Positions 1-7,863 of a stretch of DNA of 64,000 nucleotides are shown piece by piece; positions within the stretch are counted from its first letter, which is position 1, and every line of letters starts with the position of its first letter. The notes under the pieces are model-generated. The model made no database searches. It was not told where the DNA came from and was given only the letters and a program-made list of their open reading frames with translations. A program made the position numbers and the translations under genes. Origin of the DNA: Sphingomonadaceae bacterium (GTDB taxonomy: Bacteria; Pseudomonadota; Alphaproteobacteria; Sphingomonadales; Sphingomonadaceae); assembly GCA_020850455.1 (NCBI GenBank), contig JADZEQ010000005.1:346873-410872 (forward strand), written 5' to 3'.

Positions 1-2635
1 GCGGCGGGGTTACCAAACCATGGGTCGCAAAATGCAAAATCCGATATTGAGCCAAATTGTCGGCGCCCATTATCGCCTGATCGGTAAAGGCCGCGCCAGT
101 CACCACTTCCGCCCCGCCAGCGCCGATCAAATTGCGCGCATCATAAAGCTCGGCAGGCGAAATCGGGCGGTTCCACTGGTTGAGTGACCAGTTGCAATCG
201 GCATCCACCTGATTGCCCGAACGGGTGCGCGCGACGCTGATTGCATCGCTGGCCGGCAAATTATTGCCAAAGCCGGCATAGGCCATGGTGGCGCGGGATG
301 CAGGGGCTGCGCGCGTATTACGAAATGCAACCGGCGATACCGCCGTGCTGGCGTGAGTATTGCGCGCCAGCCAATGGATGCCGCGCATATCAAATGGGTC
401 ACCACCGGGCGCATTGGTACGCGCGCGATAGGCAGCGATGCTCGCATCATCGGTGATGAGCAACCCGACCGGCAATCGCAACATTGCCCCGTCGGGTTCA
501 AAAATCAGGTGATGACTTGCCGCAACCGCCGTCGCTGCTGGCCCGAACAGGTCGGTGAACAGCTTGTGCGACGCCTCTGCATCAAAGGGGTAGGTGATAT
601 ATTGCCCACCCTCAAAGACCGAAACACTGTTGCGGATTTGGTCAACCGCCGCATCAAGTTGCTGGCGGCTAATGTCGATTTGCCAAGCCTGCGCAGTCGT
701 CGGGGTCACCAAAATGCCAAACAGCGCATCTCCCACAACCGCAATTTTGACATAGGCTTCATCGGCGCGCAGCGCACCCTGCAAGTCGGGGAGGGTGATG
801 CTGTCCTGCGCCACCGCGCGATATTGCGGATATTGCGATAGCTGCGCCAATGTCTCCGTCTGTAGGGACGATAAATTGGCAATCCGCGCCACCACTTCAT
901 CGCGCAGCGGCTGGGGCACAGGCGTCGCGCTGTCATTATAGCGCGCGAGGTCGATGCGCGCCCGCTCTATGTCGCGCGACAGGCTGTTGGCCTGACGGAA
1001 TAAGGCCGACGCATCGTTGCTGCCTGCCGATAATTCGCGCGCCAACTGTGCTTGTGTGTCGGCAACGCCCGGGCGCACCAGCAGTTGGACGGCGGTAAAA
1101 AACTCCGCCGCAGCGGCGGGATCGCTCGCCTGCCGTTCGACCAGCAAGCGGTAATAGGGCGTCATCTGGTTATAGACGCCGGTTAATTGCCGCCGCGCCT
1201 CGACCAAATTAGTGACCACCTGTCGATAATTGGCCAGCGCTTCATCATTGCGGCCATGCCGCGTCAAAAATGCCGCAAATTTGGCGCGCGCTGCGGCCAA
1301 CGCTTGCGTTTCGGGATATTCGCGCTGCAACAGGTCAATCGCCGCGTTGAACTGTGCCTCTGCATTGCTGTGGTTATTTTCCCCCTCATAGGCGAGGGCG
1401 ATTTCGCCCATAATTTGCGCCTGTAGCCGGATGATGGACGTAACGCGCCCGTCCCGCACCGTCAGCGTCTGCGCCTGCGCGCGTTCGAGCGCGCTGCGCG
1501 CCGCTGCGAAATTGCCCTGCAATCGTTCAATCGTGCCACGCAATTGTTCGGCTTGCGCATCGATGATGATTGCCCGCTCTTCGGGCGACAGGCGGTCGCG
1601 GTCGCCATATTGGCGCAACGCGCGGGATGTTGCCCCGCTGTTGAGCCCGGCGGCGATCGGGGCCGAAATATTTGGTTCGCCATTGGCGGCCACAGCGCTG
1701 ATACCGATGGGCGCTATGGGTACCGCCAATGTCGCCATCGCGCCCGACAGATCGCGTTGATTCAATTGGTGGATGGCGTGGAAATTGCGCCGCAACCGCA
1801 ATTGGACAGGGTCGGCCGTGGGGCGACCATCCACTTCGGCAAACAGGCGGTCGGCGTTGGCAAAATCACCAAGGTTGGAGGATTGCAGCGCCCGGTTCAG
1901 GATGAATTCGCTGGGATCAACGTCTGCATCGCCCAAATTGCGCCGTTCCTCCAGCGCTTCAAAATAGACCGACGCTTCGGCATAGTCGCCGGCATTATTG
2001 CGTCGATACCCCTCCGCCAATGCGCGATCGACGGGCAATCGCGCGATCTGCAAACGCGCCAGCGCCGCTGATTCGCCAACGCTGGTTGTTGCAACGCGGA
2101 TGGTGCCACTGGCGACGGACCCTGCCATAATGCTGTCGAGGCCGATGCGCAGCGCATCGCGATATACGCCAATCCCCTCGGCAACATAGGTCGTGTCGCC
2201 ACGCGTGGTTACCATGCGCATGCCGGGAATTGCCCCGGCGCACGTAGCTGTTGCAATGGGGCCGTCGGTGTTGCTGAGCGGTTCACAGGAAAGCGCGTCG
2301 GGCCGCGCCAAAATGCGGGCCATGGCATCGCCGCGCAACGCAAAAATCTTGCCCACCGGTTCGGCAGCATCGCGGCAGATGATTGTCCAGCTGCGGTCAT
2401 AAATGCCGGCGAGCGCGCTGTCGTTGAGGTCGGATTGTACGCGGCAAAGCGCGCCCTCACTCGACCCGATTTGAAAGCTGTCTCGCAGCCGCGTGTCTGT
2501 CGCGCGCGAAGATTGCGCCGCAGCAGGCATTGCCCCCGCCAACGTTGCTGCCCCGGCAACGCTGCTCAGCAAGATTCGCGATAATATCGCGGAAAAAGCC
2601 GACGCTGCACCGCTCTCGGCTGATCGAGCCCTCAT
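1..2635 (-). CDS. Exported TPR-CHAT domain protein, 3' end cut by window edge
   Basis: I translated the minus strand from the ATG at 2635; one frame stays open for 878 codons and leaves the window at position 2. Residues 1-40 form a signal peptide ending AAA|Q. TPR-like helical repeats fill the middle (clear units near residues 205-260 and 415-450). A CHAT-type caspase-fold domain starts near residue 625. It contains H868-F-A-T-H872-G, the family's histidine motif; the catalytic cysteine would lie beyond the window, so protease competence cannot be judged. A strong Shine-Dalgarno sequence (GGAGGGG) precedes the start. CHAT proteins are caspase/separase-like proteases or pseudoproteases, often in signalling or defence. 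The signal peptide argues for a periplasmic or outer-membrane role. Family assignment is firm; biological role is unknown. Confidence 0.85.
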   Translation of the reverse strand, partial: MRARSAESGAASAFSAILSRILLSSVAGAATLAGAMPAAAQSSRATDTRLRDSFQIGSSEGALCRVQSDLNDSALAGIYDRSWTIICRDAAEPVGKIFALRGDAMARILARPDALSCEPLSNTDGPIATATCAGAIPGMRMVTTRGDTTYVAEGIGVYRDALRIGLDSIMAGSVASGTIRVATTSVGESAALARLQIARLPVDRALAEGYRRNNAGDYAEASVYFEALEERRNLGDADVDPSEFILNRALQSSNLGDFANADRLFAEVDGRPTADPVQLRLRRNFHAIHQLNQRDLSGAMATLAVPIAPIGISAVAANGEPNISAPIAAGLNSGATSRALRQYGDRDRLSPEERAIIIDAQAEQLRGTIERLQGNFAAARSALERAQAQTLTVRDGRVTSIIRLQAQIMGEIALAYEGENNHSNAEAQFNAAIDLLQREYPETQALAAARAKFAAFLTRHGRNDEALANYRQVVTNLVEARRQLTGVYNQMTPYYRLLVERQASDPAAAAEFFTAVQLLVRPGVADTQAQLARELSAGSNDASALFRQANSLSRDIERARIDLARYNDSATPVPQPLRDEVVARIANLSSLQTETLAQLSQYPQYRAVAQDSITLPDLQGALRADEAYVKIAVVGDALFGILVTPTTAQAWQIDISRQQLDAAVDQIRNSVSVFEGGQYITYPFDAEASHKLFTDLFGPAATAVAASHHLIFEPDGAMLRLPVGLLITDDASIAAYRARTNAPGGDPFDMRGIHWLARNTHASTAVSPVAFRNTRAAPASRATMAYAGFGNNLPASDAISVARTRSGNQVDADCNWSLNQWNRPISPAELYDARNLIGAGGAEVVTGAAFTDQAIMGADNLAQYRILHFATHGLVTPP

Positions 2636-2943
2636 CCCTACCCCTCCAAATGGGGATTTTCCCCCATCAAAAACTGGACTTGGGCGACCCGTTATTTTTT
2701 GTTGTTACCCGTCCTCTACCCCTCACCATGCGGCAAGGAAAGTGATTTTCCGCACTTTATAGCGGCAATAACGCTGTCTGCCCCATCGTTAAGCTTGCAA
2801 ATTGCCCTCGCTCGCGTTCATGACGCATTAAATGGCCAGAGGTTAGCACGGCATCTGAACCGCCGCGAAGCCTTTGACGCGTCAACAGCGGTGCCAATTT
2901 GGGATTCGCCAACGCCATGCTTATTCTGAAATGCGGCCACAGG
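2636..2943. other. Intergenic region between divergent CHAT and PepSY genes
   Basis: This 308-bp gap separates two divergently transcribed genes, so it should contain both promoters. Apart from the small hairpin at 2650-2667, I see no convincing promoter boxes, repeat or RNA gene. The PepSY frame is open upstream of 2944, with a TTG at 2899, but that extension only lengthens the region before the signal peptide. Confidence 0.4.
2650..2667. promoter_or_regulatory. Small hairpin in the 5' leader of the CHAT gene
   Basis: ATGGGG (2650-2655) and CCCCAT (2662-2667) can form a 6-bp stem. It lies about 15 nt upstream of the CHAT start codon and next to its Shine-Dalgarno sequence, so it could affect translation. 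No experimental or comparative support is available; it may be chance. Confidence 0.25.
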
Positions 2944-3267
2944 ATGCGGGGAAAGCTTGGGCCATTGCGCGCAGCACTGGCAATTTTGGTTCCGGCAAGC
3001 TTGTTGGCGACCCCGCTCGCAGCGCAACGCGCCCCGTCGCGCCCTGCTAGCGAAGATGTCCGGCCGGAACCCTTGCAAACCCGGCCTTTGCCGGAAATTA
3101 TTGCGCGCGTGCAGGCGACGCCGCCATATAATAATATGGACTATATCGGTGTTGCCGGGTTTGAGACGCGCCAGATGATCTATGTTCTGCGTTTCATAAA
3201 CGGTCGCCAAGTCGTCGTTGTTCATGTCGATGCCCGTTCTGGGCGGATTTTGGGCAGCCGTCCGTAA
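2944..3267 (+). CDS. Small exported PepSY-domain protein
   Basis: A 107-residue protein with an N-terminal signal peptide (basic MRGK, hydrophobic core, cleavage near LAAQ at residues 25-28). A single PepSY-like domain follows at about residues 50-104 and ends in the typical VDARSGRILG strand-turn. I chose the ATG at 2944 because it gives a compact signal peptide; an ATG at 2914 and a TTG at 2899 are in frame upstream. It lies 44 bp before a response-regulator/kinase pair. A small PepSY protein beside an OmpR-type two-component system is a common alphaproteobacterial arrangement (FeuP/FeuQ-like). There the PepSY protein is thought to act in the periplasm, possibly on the sensor, but that link is inferred. 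Confidence 0.8.
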   Translation: MRGKLGPLRAALAILVPASLLATPLAAQRAPSRPASEDVRPEPLQTRPLPEIIARVQATPPYNNMDYIGVAGFETRQMIYVLRFINGRQVVVVHVDARSGRILGSRP

Positions 3268-3311
3268 CGACAATTATCGCGCGTTATGTGCGACCATTAA
3301 GGGGCAAAAAT

Positions 3312-3977
3312 ATGCGTATCCTGATCGTGGAGGATGAGCCAAATCTGGGCCGCCAGTTGAAATCGACGCTCGAGTCGGCGGGCTATGCCATCGACCTCGC
3401 GACAGATGGGGAGGATGGGCATTATCTCGGCTCGTCGGAAAATTACGATGCGGTGGTGCTCGACCTTGGCTTGCCCGAAATCGACGGGCTGACGGTGCTC
3501 GACCGCTGGCGTAAGGAAAAGCGGTTGTTCCCGGTGCTGGTTTTGACCGCGCGCGACAGTTGGTCGGACAAGGTGGCGGGCCTTGATGCCGGGGCAGATG
3601 ATTATCTCGCCAAACCCTTTCATGCCGAAGAATTGATCGCGCGGTTGCGGGCGCTAATCCGCCGTTCGAGCGGCAATGTGTCGTCCGAATTGGTGGCTGG
3701 CGATGTCCGGCTCGACACGCGTTCGGGCAAGGTGACGCGCAACGGCGACCCGGTGAAATTGACCGCGCAGGAATATAAATTGCTCTCCTACCTCCTCCAC
3801 CACAAGGGCAAGGTGGTCAGCCGCACCGAATTGATCGAACATATTTACGACCAAGATTTTGACCGTGATTCCAATACGATAGAAGTGTTTGTTACGCGCA
3901 TTCGCAAGAAATTGGGTGCCGATGTTATCACGACAATCCGCGGACTGGGGTATCAGTTGGAAGACCCGGCGGTCTGA
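3312..3977 (+). CDS. OmpR/PhoP-family response regulator
   Basis: A 221-residue two-domain regulator. The receiver domain (about 1-115) has acidic residues E7-D8, the phosphoacceptor D51 in VVLDLGLP, the T in LVLTARD and the K in LAKPF. The C-terminal winged helix (about 125-218) has the trans_reg_C pattern ending RGLGYQL. I chose the ATG at 3312 because the receiver strand begins there; a GTG at 3288 would add eight residues. The histidine kinase starts 14 bp downstream, so the two are cotranscribed and form a cognate pair. It most resembles the PhoP/FeuP branch. Target genes cannot be read from the sequence. Confidence 0.93.
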   Translation: MRILIVEDEPNLGRQLKSTLESAGYAIDLATDGEDGHYLGSSENYDAVVLDLGLPEIDGLTVLDRWRKEKRLFPVLVLTARDSWSDKVAGLDAGADDYLAKPFHAEELIARLRALIRRSSGNVSSELVAGDVRLDTRSGKVTRNGDPVKLTAQEYKLLSYLLHHKGKVVSRTELIEHIYDQDFDRDSNTIEVFVTRIRKKLGADVITTIRGLGYQLEDPAV

Positions 3978-3991
3978 AGGCCGCGCGCGTC

Positions 3992-5398
3992 ATGACGCAA
4001 ATCCTCCCCCTCCCGACCGAAGATATGGTGCGCGAAACGGCAGGGGTTGATACCCCGGCGCAGCGCAGCGCCGGGTCGCTTGGCCGCCGGATGATTGTCA
4101 TCGCGGCGGCGTGGATTTTGGTGTTGCTGGTTTTCGGCGGGGTCGCGCTTGACCGGGTGATCGCCAGCACGATTACCGAAAATTTTGATCAGGCGAACGA
4201 ATATTTGCTGACTGCGATGATCCGTGCGTCGGACGTTGGCCCGGATGGCAAGGTGCGGTTCACCGAACCATTGGGGGAGCAGAGGTTTTTTGAACCTTAT
4301 AGCGGACTTTACTGGCAGATTTCGGGAACGGGGCAGGAGCCTAGCAAGTCGCGCTCGCTCTGGGACCGCAGCCTCGAAATCGGCGACCCGCTAAGCGATG
4401 CGTCGGTGCACCATAGCGATAGTCGCCAATTTGGTGATGAACCGCTGCGCATTGTCGAGCGGGATGTTGTCCTGCCCAATTCGCCGGTTATCTGGCGTTT
4501 TCAGGTCGCGCAGTCGCGTAACACGCTTGACACCCAGTTGCGCAAATTGCGCAGGACCGTGGTACGCAGCTTTGCGATTTTGGCGCTCGGCCTCATCATC
4601 TTGGCTGGCTTACAGACGATATATGGCCTGTGGCCATTGCGCCGCGTGCGTAGCGGCATCGCGGCATTGCGGCGCGGGGACAAGGCGTTACTGGTCGAAC
4701 CCATGCCGGTGGAGGTGCGTCCGCTCATTGACGAACTGGGCGGCCTCATCACCCATAATGAACAGCAAGCTGAGGAGGCGCGGCGCCACGCTGGCAACCT
4801 TGCCCATGCGCTGAAAACCCCGCTCACCGTTCTCACCAATGCGGCAAATGAACAGGACCCGGCGCTCGCCGGTCTGGTGTTGCAGGAAGTGGCCGCGATG
4901 CGCCGTCACGTCGATCACCATCTGTTTCGCGCCCGTGCGGTGGGTCGGCGTGGGCAAGGGCAATTATCTGCCGACCCGTGGGAAAGCATCGAAGGGGTCG
5001 AGCGGGCAATATCGGTGATGTACCCCGATGTGCGCTTTGATGCCGATGGTCGTCGCGGCCCGCGCATGCGTATCGAGCGACAGGATTTGGACGAGATTTT
5101 GGGAAATATCATTGAAAATGCTGCCAAATATGGCGGCGGCAGCATTTTTGTGACGGTCAGTAAAGTTGGGCCAAATGTCCAGATATTGGTGGAGGATGAT
5201 GGGCCGGGGATTGCGCCGGCAGACCGCGAAACCTTGTTCACGCGCGGCGCGCGGCTCGACACGGAAAAGCCCGGCACCGGGCTTGGCTTGGCCATCGTGC
5301 GCGATGTGACCGGCATTTACGGTGGCAGCGTCACGCTGGAGGATAGTGAGGATCTGGGCGGGCTGGCCGTGCGTATCAGCCTGCCGCGCGCCGACTGA
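3992..5398 (+). CDS. Membrane sensor histidine kinase (PhoQ/FeuQ-like)
   Basis: A 468-residue inner-membrane sensor kinase. A first transmembrane helix lies at about 34-57, a periplasmic sensor region at about 58-190, and a second helix at about 193-213. HAMP/HisKA-like helices follow, with H272 in HALKTP as likely phosphoacceptor. The HATPase domain has the N box (N372 and N376), the DDGPGIA G1 box and the GTGLGLAI G2 box. It sits 14 bp after its response regulator, with a PepSY gene upstream. PhoQ/FeuQ-type kinases sense envelope or cation conditions; that ligand assignment is inference. An inverted repeat just after the stop (5409-5429) may end the operon. Confidence 0.92.
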   Translation: MTQILPLPTEDMVRETAGVDTPAQRSAGSLGRRMIVIAAAWILVLLVFGGVALDRVIASTITENFDQANEYLLTAMIRASDVGPDGKVRFTEPLGEQRFFEPYSGLYWQISGTGQEPSKSRSLWDRSLEIGDPLSDASVHHSDSRQFGDEPLRIVERDVVLPNSPVIWRFQVAQSRNTLDTQLRKLRRTVVRSFAILALGLIILAGLQTIYGLWPLRRVRSGIAALRRGDKALLVEPMPVEVRPLIDELGGLITHNEQQAEEARRHAGNLAHALKTPLTVLTNAANEQDPALAGLVLQEVAAMRRHVDHHLFRARAVGRRGQGQLSADPWESIEGVERAISVMYPDVRFDADGRRGPRMRIERQDLDEILGNIIENAAKYGGGSIFVTVSKVGPNVQILVEDDGPGIAPADRETLFTRGARLDTEKPGTGLGLAIVRDVTGIYGGSVTLEDSEDLGGLAVRISLPRAD

Positions 5399-5408
5399 CA
5401 CGTCTGAC

Positions 5409-5429
5409 GGGCGCGCTACCCCCGCGCCC
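5409..5429. terminator. Possible bidirectional terminator between convergent genes
   Basis: GGGCGCG (5409-5415) and CGCGCCC (5423-5429) form a perfect 7-bp GC-rich stem with a 7-nt loop, followed by TTTC on the plus strand. It begins 10 bp after the kinase stop and overlaps the last codons of the convergent chorismate mutase. The T tract is short, so intrinsic termination is plausible but not certain. Confidence 0.45.
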
Positions 5430-5697
5430 TTTCATGGTGGCGGATGACTTCATCGATGATGAAGCGCAGGAATTTTTCGGTGAAATCGGGGTCGAGGTCG
5501 GCTTCGGCCGCCAGCCGACGCAGCCGCTCAATCTGCAACGCTTCGCGCGCGGGGTCTGCGGGGGGGAGCGCAATTTCCGCCTTTAACCGCCCGACCGCTT
5601 GCGTAATCTTGAACCGCTCGGCGAGCATGGCGACGAGCGCGGCATCGATATTATCGATGCTGCGTCGGTAGTTTTGCAGCATATCCTCCCCGTCCAT
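5416..5697 (-). CDS. Chorismate mutase (AroQ type)
   Basis: A 93-residue all-helical protein of the AroQ class. It converts chorismate to prephenate, the first step towards phenylalanine and tyrosine. Family signatures include the N-terminal helix with R11/R12 and the IDxIDAALVAMLAER segment, then a K near residue 39 and an E/Q-rich later helix. The length is normal for a monofunctional AroQ domain. The start at 5697 has AGGGGG a few bases upstream. An internal ATG at 5682 follows GGGGAGG, but its spacing is very short. It faces away from the polyprenyl synthase, with about 110 bp for two promoters. The frame is open far upstream across the opposing gene; I treat that as shadow. Confidence 0.9.
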   Translation of the reverse strand: MDGEDMLQNYRRSIDNIDAALVAMLAERFKITQAVGRLKAEIALPPADPAREALQIERLRRLAAEADLDPDFTEKFLRFIIDEVIRHHERARG

Positions 5698-5808
5698 GCG
5701 TCCCCCTTGTCCTTTGGATGATGTTCGTGCTGCTTGGCGTGGATGTGTTTGTCGCGCAACCGCATTTTCATTGGCATCGGGTGCAAAGTCGGGCAAGGGG
5801 CGGCTGTT

Positions 5809-6825
5809 ATGACTGCTGAAATTATTCCGCACCCCGCTAGTCCCGCCGCGCCATCGCTCGACGCTCTGATGGCGCTCGTTGCGGAAGATATGCACGCGGT
5901 CAACGCAGTCATATTGGAACGGATGCAATCGCGCATCCCCCTGATTCCTGAGCTTGCCGGCCATTTGATTGCGGGCGGTGGTAAACGCATGCGCCCGATG
6001 TTGGCGCTCGCCTGTGCGCAGATGCTCGATTATCCGGGCTCGCGCCAGCACCTCCTCGCTGCAGCGGTGGAGTTTATCCATACGGCCACTTTGCTGCACG
6101 ACGATGTTGTTGATGGGTCGGATTTGCGGCGCGGTCGCCCGACCGCCAATATGGTGTGGAACAACAGCGCTGCCGTTTTGGTTGGCGATTTTCTGTTCAG
6201 TCGCGCCTTTGAATTGATGGTGGAGGATGGCAGCCTGAAAGTGCTGCGCATCCTGTCGCACGCCAGCGCGGTCATCGCCGAGGGGGAGGTGCATCAACTG
6301 TCTGCCCAGCGCAAAGTGACGACCGACGAAACCCAATATCTCGACATTATCGACGCCAAAACTGCCGCGCTATTTGCGGCATCGTGCCGGATTGCGGCGG
6401 TGATTGCCGAACGCGACGAACGCACCGAAAATGCACTCGATACCTATGGCCGCAACCTTGGCATCGCGTTCCAGCTGGTCGATGATGCGATTGATTATGC
6501 CAGCGATGCGGACACGATGGGCAAGGGCGTGGGGGATGATTTTCGCGACGGCAAGGTGACACTGCCGGTCATCCTCGCCTTTGCGCGCGGCGATGCGGCG
6601 GAACGCACATTCTGGCAAGCGGCGATGGCGGGCAGCCGGATTTCGGATGACGATCTGGCGCATGCCAAATTGCTGCTCGATCGGCATGACGCAATTGCCG
6701 ATACGATGGAACGAGCCCGGTTATATGCGCGCCGCGCAATCGACGCGCTGGGTGCCTTTCCGGTCAGCGCGGCGCGTGATGCCTTGGTGGAGGCGGCGCA
6801 ATTTGCGGTCGCCCGGGCCTATTAA
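5809..6825 (+). CDS. Long-chain polyprenyl diphosphate synthase (ubiquinone side chain)
   Basis: A 338-residue trans-prenyltransferase that adds isopentenyl units to an allylic diphosphate. The first aspartate-rich motif DDVVD is at residues 98-102, followed by RRGRPT, and the second, DDAID, at 225-229. The residue five positions before the first motif is the small A93, which in this family goes with long products. This fits a synthase making the octa- to decaprenyl tail of ubiquinone; Q-10 would be expected for sphingomonads, but exact chain length cannot be read here. I chose the ATG at 5809 because the first helices begin there; an upstream in-frame ATG (5734) adds an unlike, cysteine-containing stretch. 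Confidence 0.9.
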   Translation: MTAEIIPHPASPAAPSLDALMALVAEDMHAVNAVILERMQSRIPLIPELAGHLIAGGGKRMRPMLALACAQMLDYPGSRQHLLAAAVEFIHTATLLHDDVVDGSDLRRGRPTANMVWNNSAAVLVGDFLFSRAFELMVEDGSLKVLRILSHASAVIAEGEVHQLSAQRKVTTDETQYLDIIDAKTAALFAASCRIAAVIAERDERTENALDTYGRNLGIAFQLVDDAIDYASDADTMGKGVGDDFRDGKVTLPVILAFARGDAAERTFWQAAMAGSRISDDDLAHAKLLLDRHDAIADTMERARLYARRAIDALGAFPVSAARDALVEAAQFAVARAY

Positions 6826-6834
6826 TCCATTTAT

Positions 6835-7764
6835 TCAAAAGGGTGTGACGCACAGCGCGTCATTCTGTTCGATCTGGATGGTGACGTGCGCAATGCGGTG
6901 TTGCGCACGCAGCGTTTCGGTCAATTGATGCAAAAATCCGTCGCCGGGGTGACCGCCGGGCATGATGAGGTGCGCTGACAGGGCGATTTCGGTCGTGCTC
7001 ATCGGCCAGATATGGAGGTCATGGACTCGCGCCACACCCGGCTGTTTGCCCAGCAACTCTTCGACCACGTCAATCTGCACCCCGTCGGGCACCGCACCCA
7101 ATGCCATCGACACGCTTTGCACCAACAGCCCCCAGCTTTGCCAGAATATGAGCGCCGCGATGCCCAAGCTGATTATCGGGTCGATGAGGATGAGACCGGA
7201 CCAAAGGACGAGCGCGCCGGCGACGACGACCGCTGCGGAAACCGCAGCGTCGGATGCCATATGCAAAAACGCCCCGCGAATATTTATGTCGTCCTTGCTG
7301 CCTTTGGCGAACAACATGGCGGTGCCGAGGTTGATGACGATGCCAACTGCCGCCACCAGCATCATTGTGCCGCCAGCGACGGGTGTCGGCGCAAACAGCC
7401 GCTGCACTGCCTCCAACGCTATGGCGCCGACTGCCACTAGCAATAAGAGTGCATTGGCTAGCGCCGCCAATATGGAGGAGGATCGGTAGCCCCAAGTAAA
7501 ACGTTTGCTGCTGGGCCGCCGTGCCAGCGTCGCGCCGCCCCATGCCACCGCCAGCCCCAAAACATCGGACAAATTATGTCCCGCGTCGGAGAGGAGCGCC
7601 ATCGAGTTGCTGTAAATGCCAAAGCCAGCCTCTATCGCCACAAAGATGAGGTTGAGCGTGATGCCGATGGCAAAGGCGCGGCCAAAATCGGCAGGCGCGT
7701 GGTGGCCATGGTGCGCGTGCCCGCCGCCCTTGTGATCATGGTGATGCGCATGGCCGTGCCCCAT
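6835..7764 (-). CDS. Cation diffusion facilitator, CzcD/ZitB-like metal exporter
   Basis: A 309-residue inner-membrane transporter that exports Zn2+, Co2+ or Cd2+ in exchange for protons. A histidine-rich leader (MGHGHAHHHDH..., residues 1-22) precedes six transmembrane helices. Both metal-site motifs of zinc-type CDFs are present: HNLSD (H63/D67) in TM2 and HMASD (H168/D172) in TM5. A C-terminal cytoplasmic ferredoxin-like domain follows (HDLHIWPM region). I chose the ATG at 7764 because the His-rich leader begins there; the frame stays open to 7893, but that would overlap the divergent hrpB start. Its 3' end is 9 bp from that of the polyprenyl synthase. Confidence 0.92.
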   Translation of the reverse strand: MGHGHAHHHDHKGGGHAHHGHHAPADFGRAFAIGITLNLIFVAIEAGFGIYSNSMALLSDAGHNLSDVLGLAVAWGGATLARRPSSKRFTWGYRSSSILAALANALLLLVAVGAIALEAVQRLFAPTPVAGGTMMLVAAVGIVINLGTAMLFAKGSKDDINIRGAFLHMASDAAVSAAVVVAGALVLWSGLILIDPIISLGIAALIFWQSWGLLVQSVSMALGAVPDGVQIDVVEELLGKQPGVARVHDLHIWPMSTTEIALSAHLIMPGGHPGDGFLHQLTETLRAQHRIAHVTIQIEQNDALCVTPF

Positions 7765-7863
7765 GCGGGGGTCATAGCCAGCGCCAACATGATATACTAG
7801 CCCATCGTAACTATAGACGCGACGCGACTTTGACCGCGCCCAAATATTCTTTAGGGCGGCAAT

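Noticed and set aside
1..2635. Possibility that the left-edge gene is a broken pseudogene because only short frames with stop codons appear
   Set aside because: The minus frame from 2635 is continuous for 878 codons with no stop; it merely runs off the edge.
5698..6336. N-terminal extension of chorismate mutase over about 210 codons
   Set aside because: It lies antisense to the polyprenyl synthase and has no conserved sequence; a good Shine-Dalgarno sequence supports the start at 5697.
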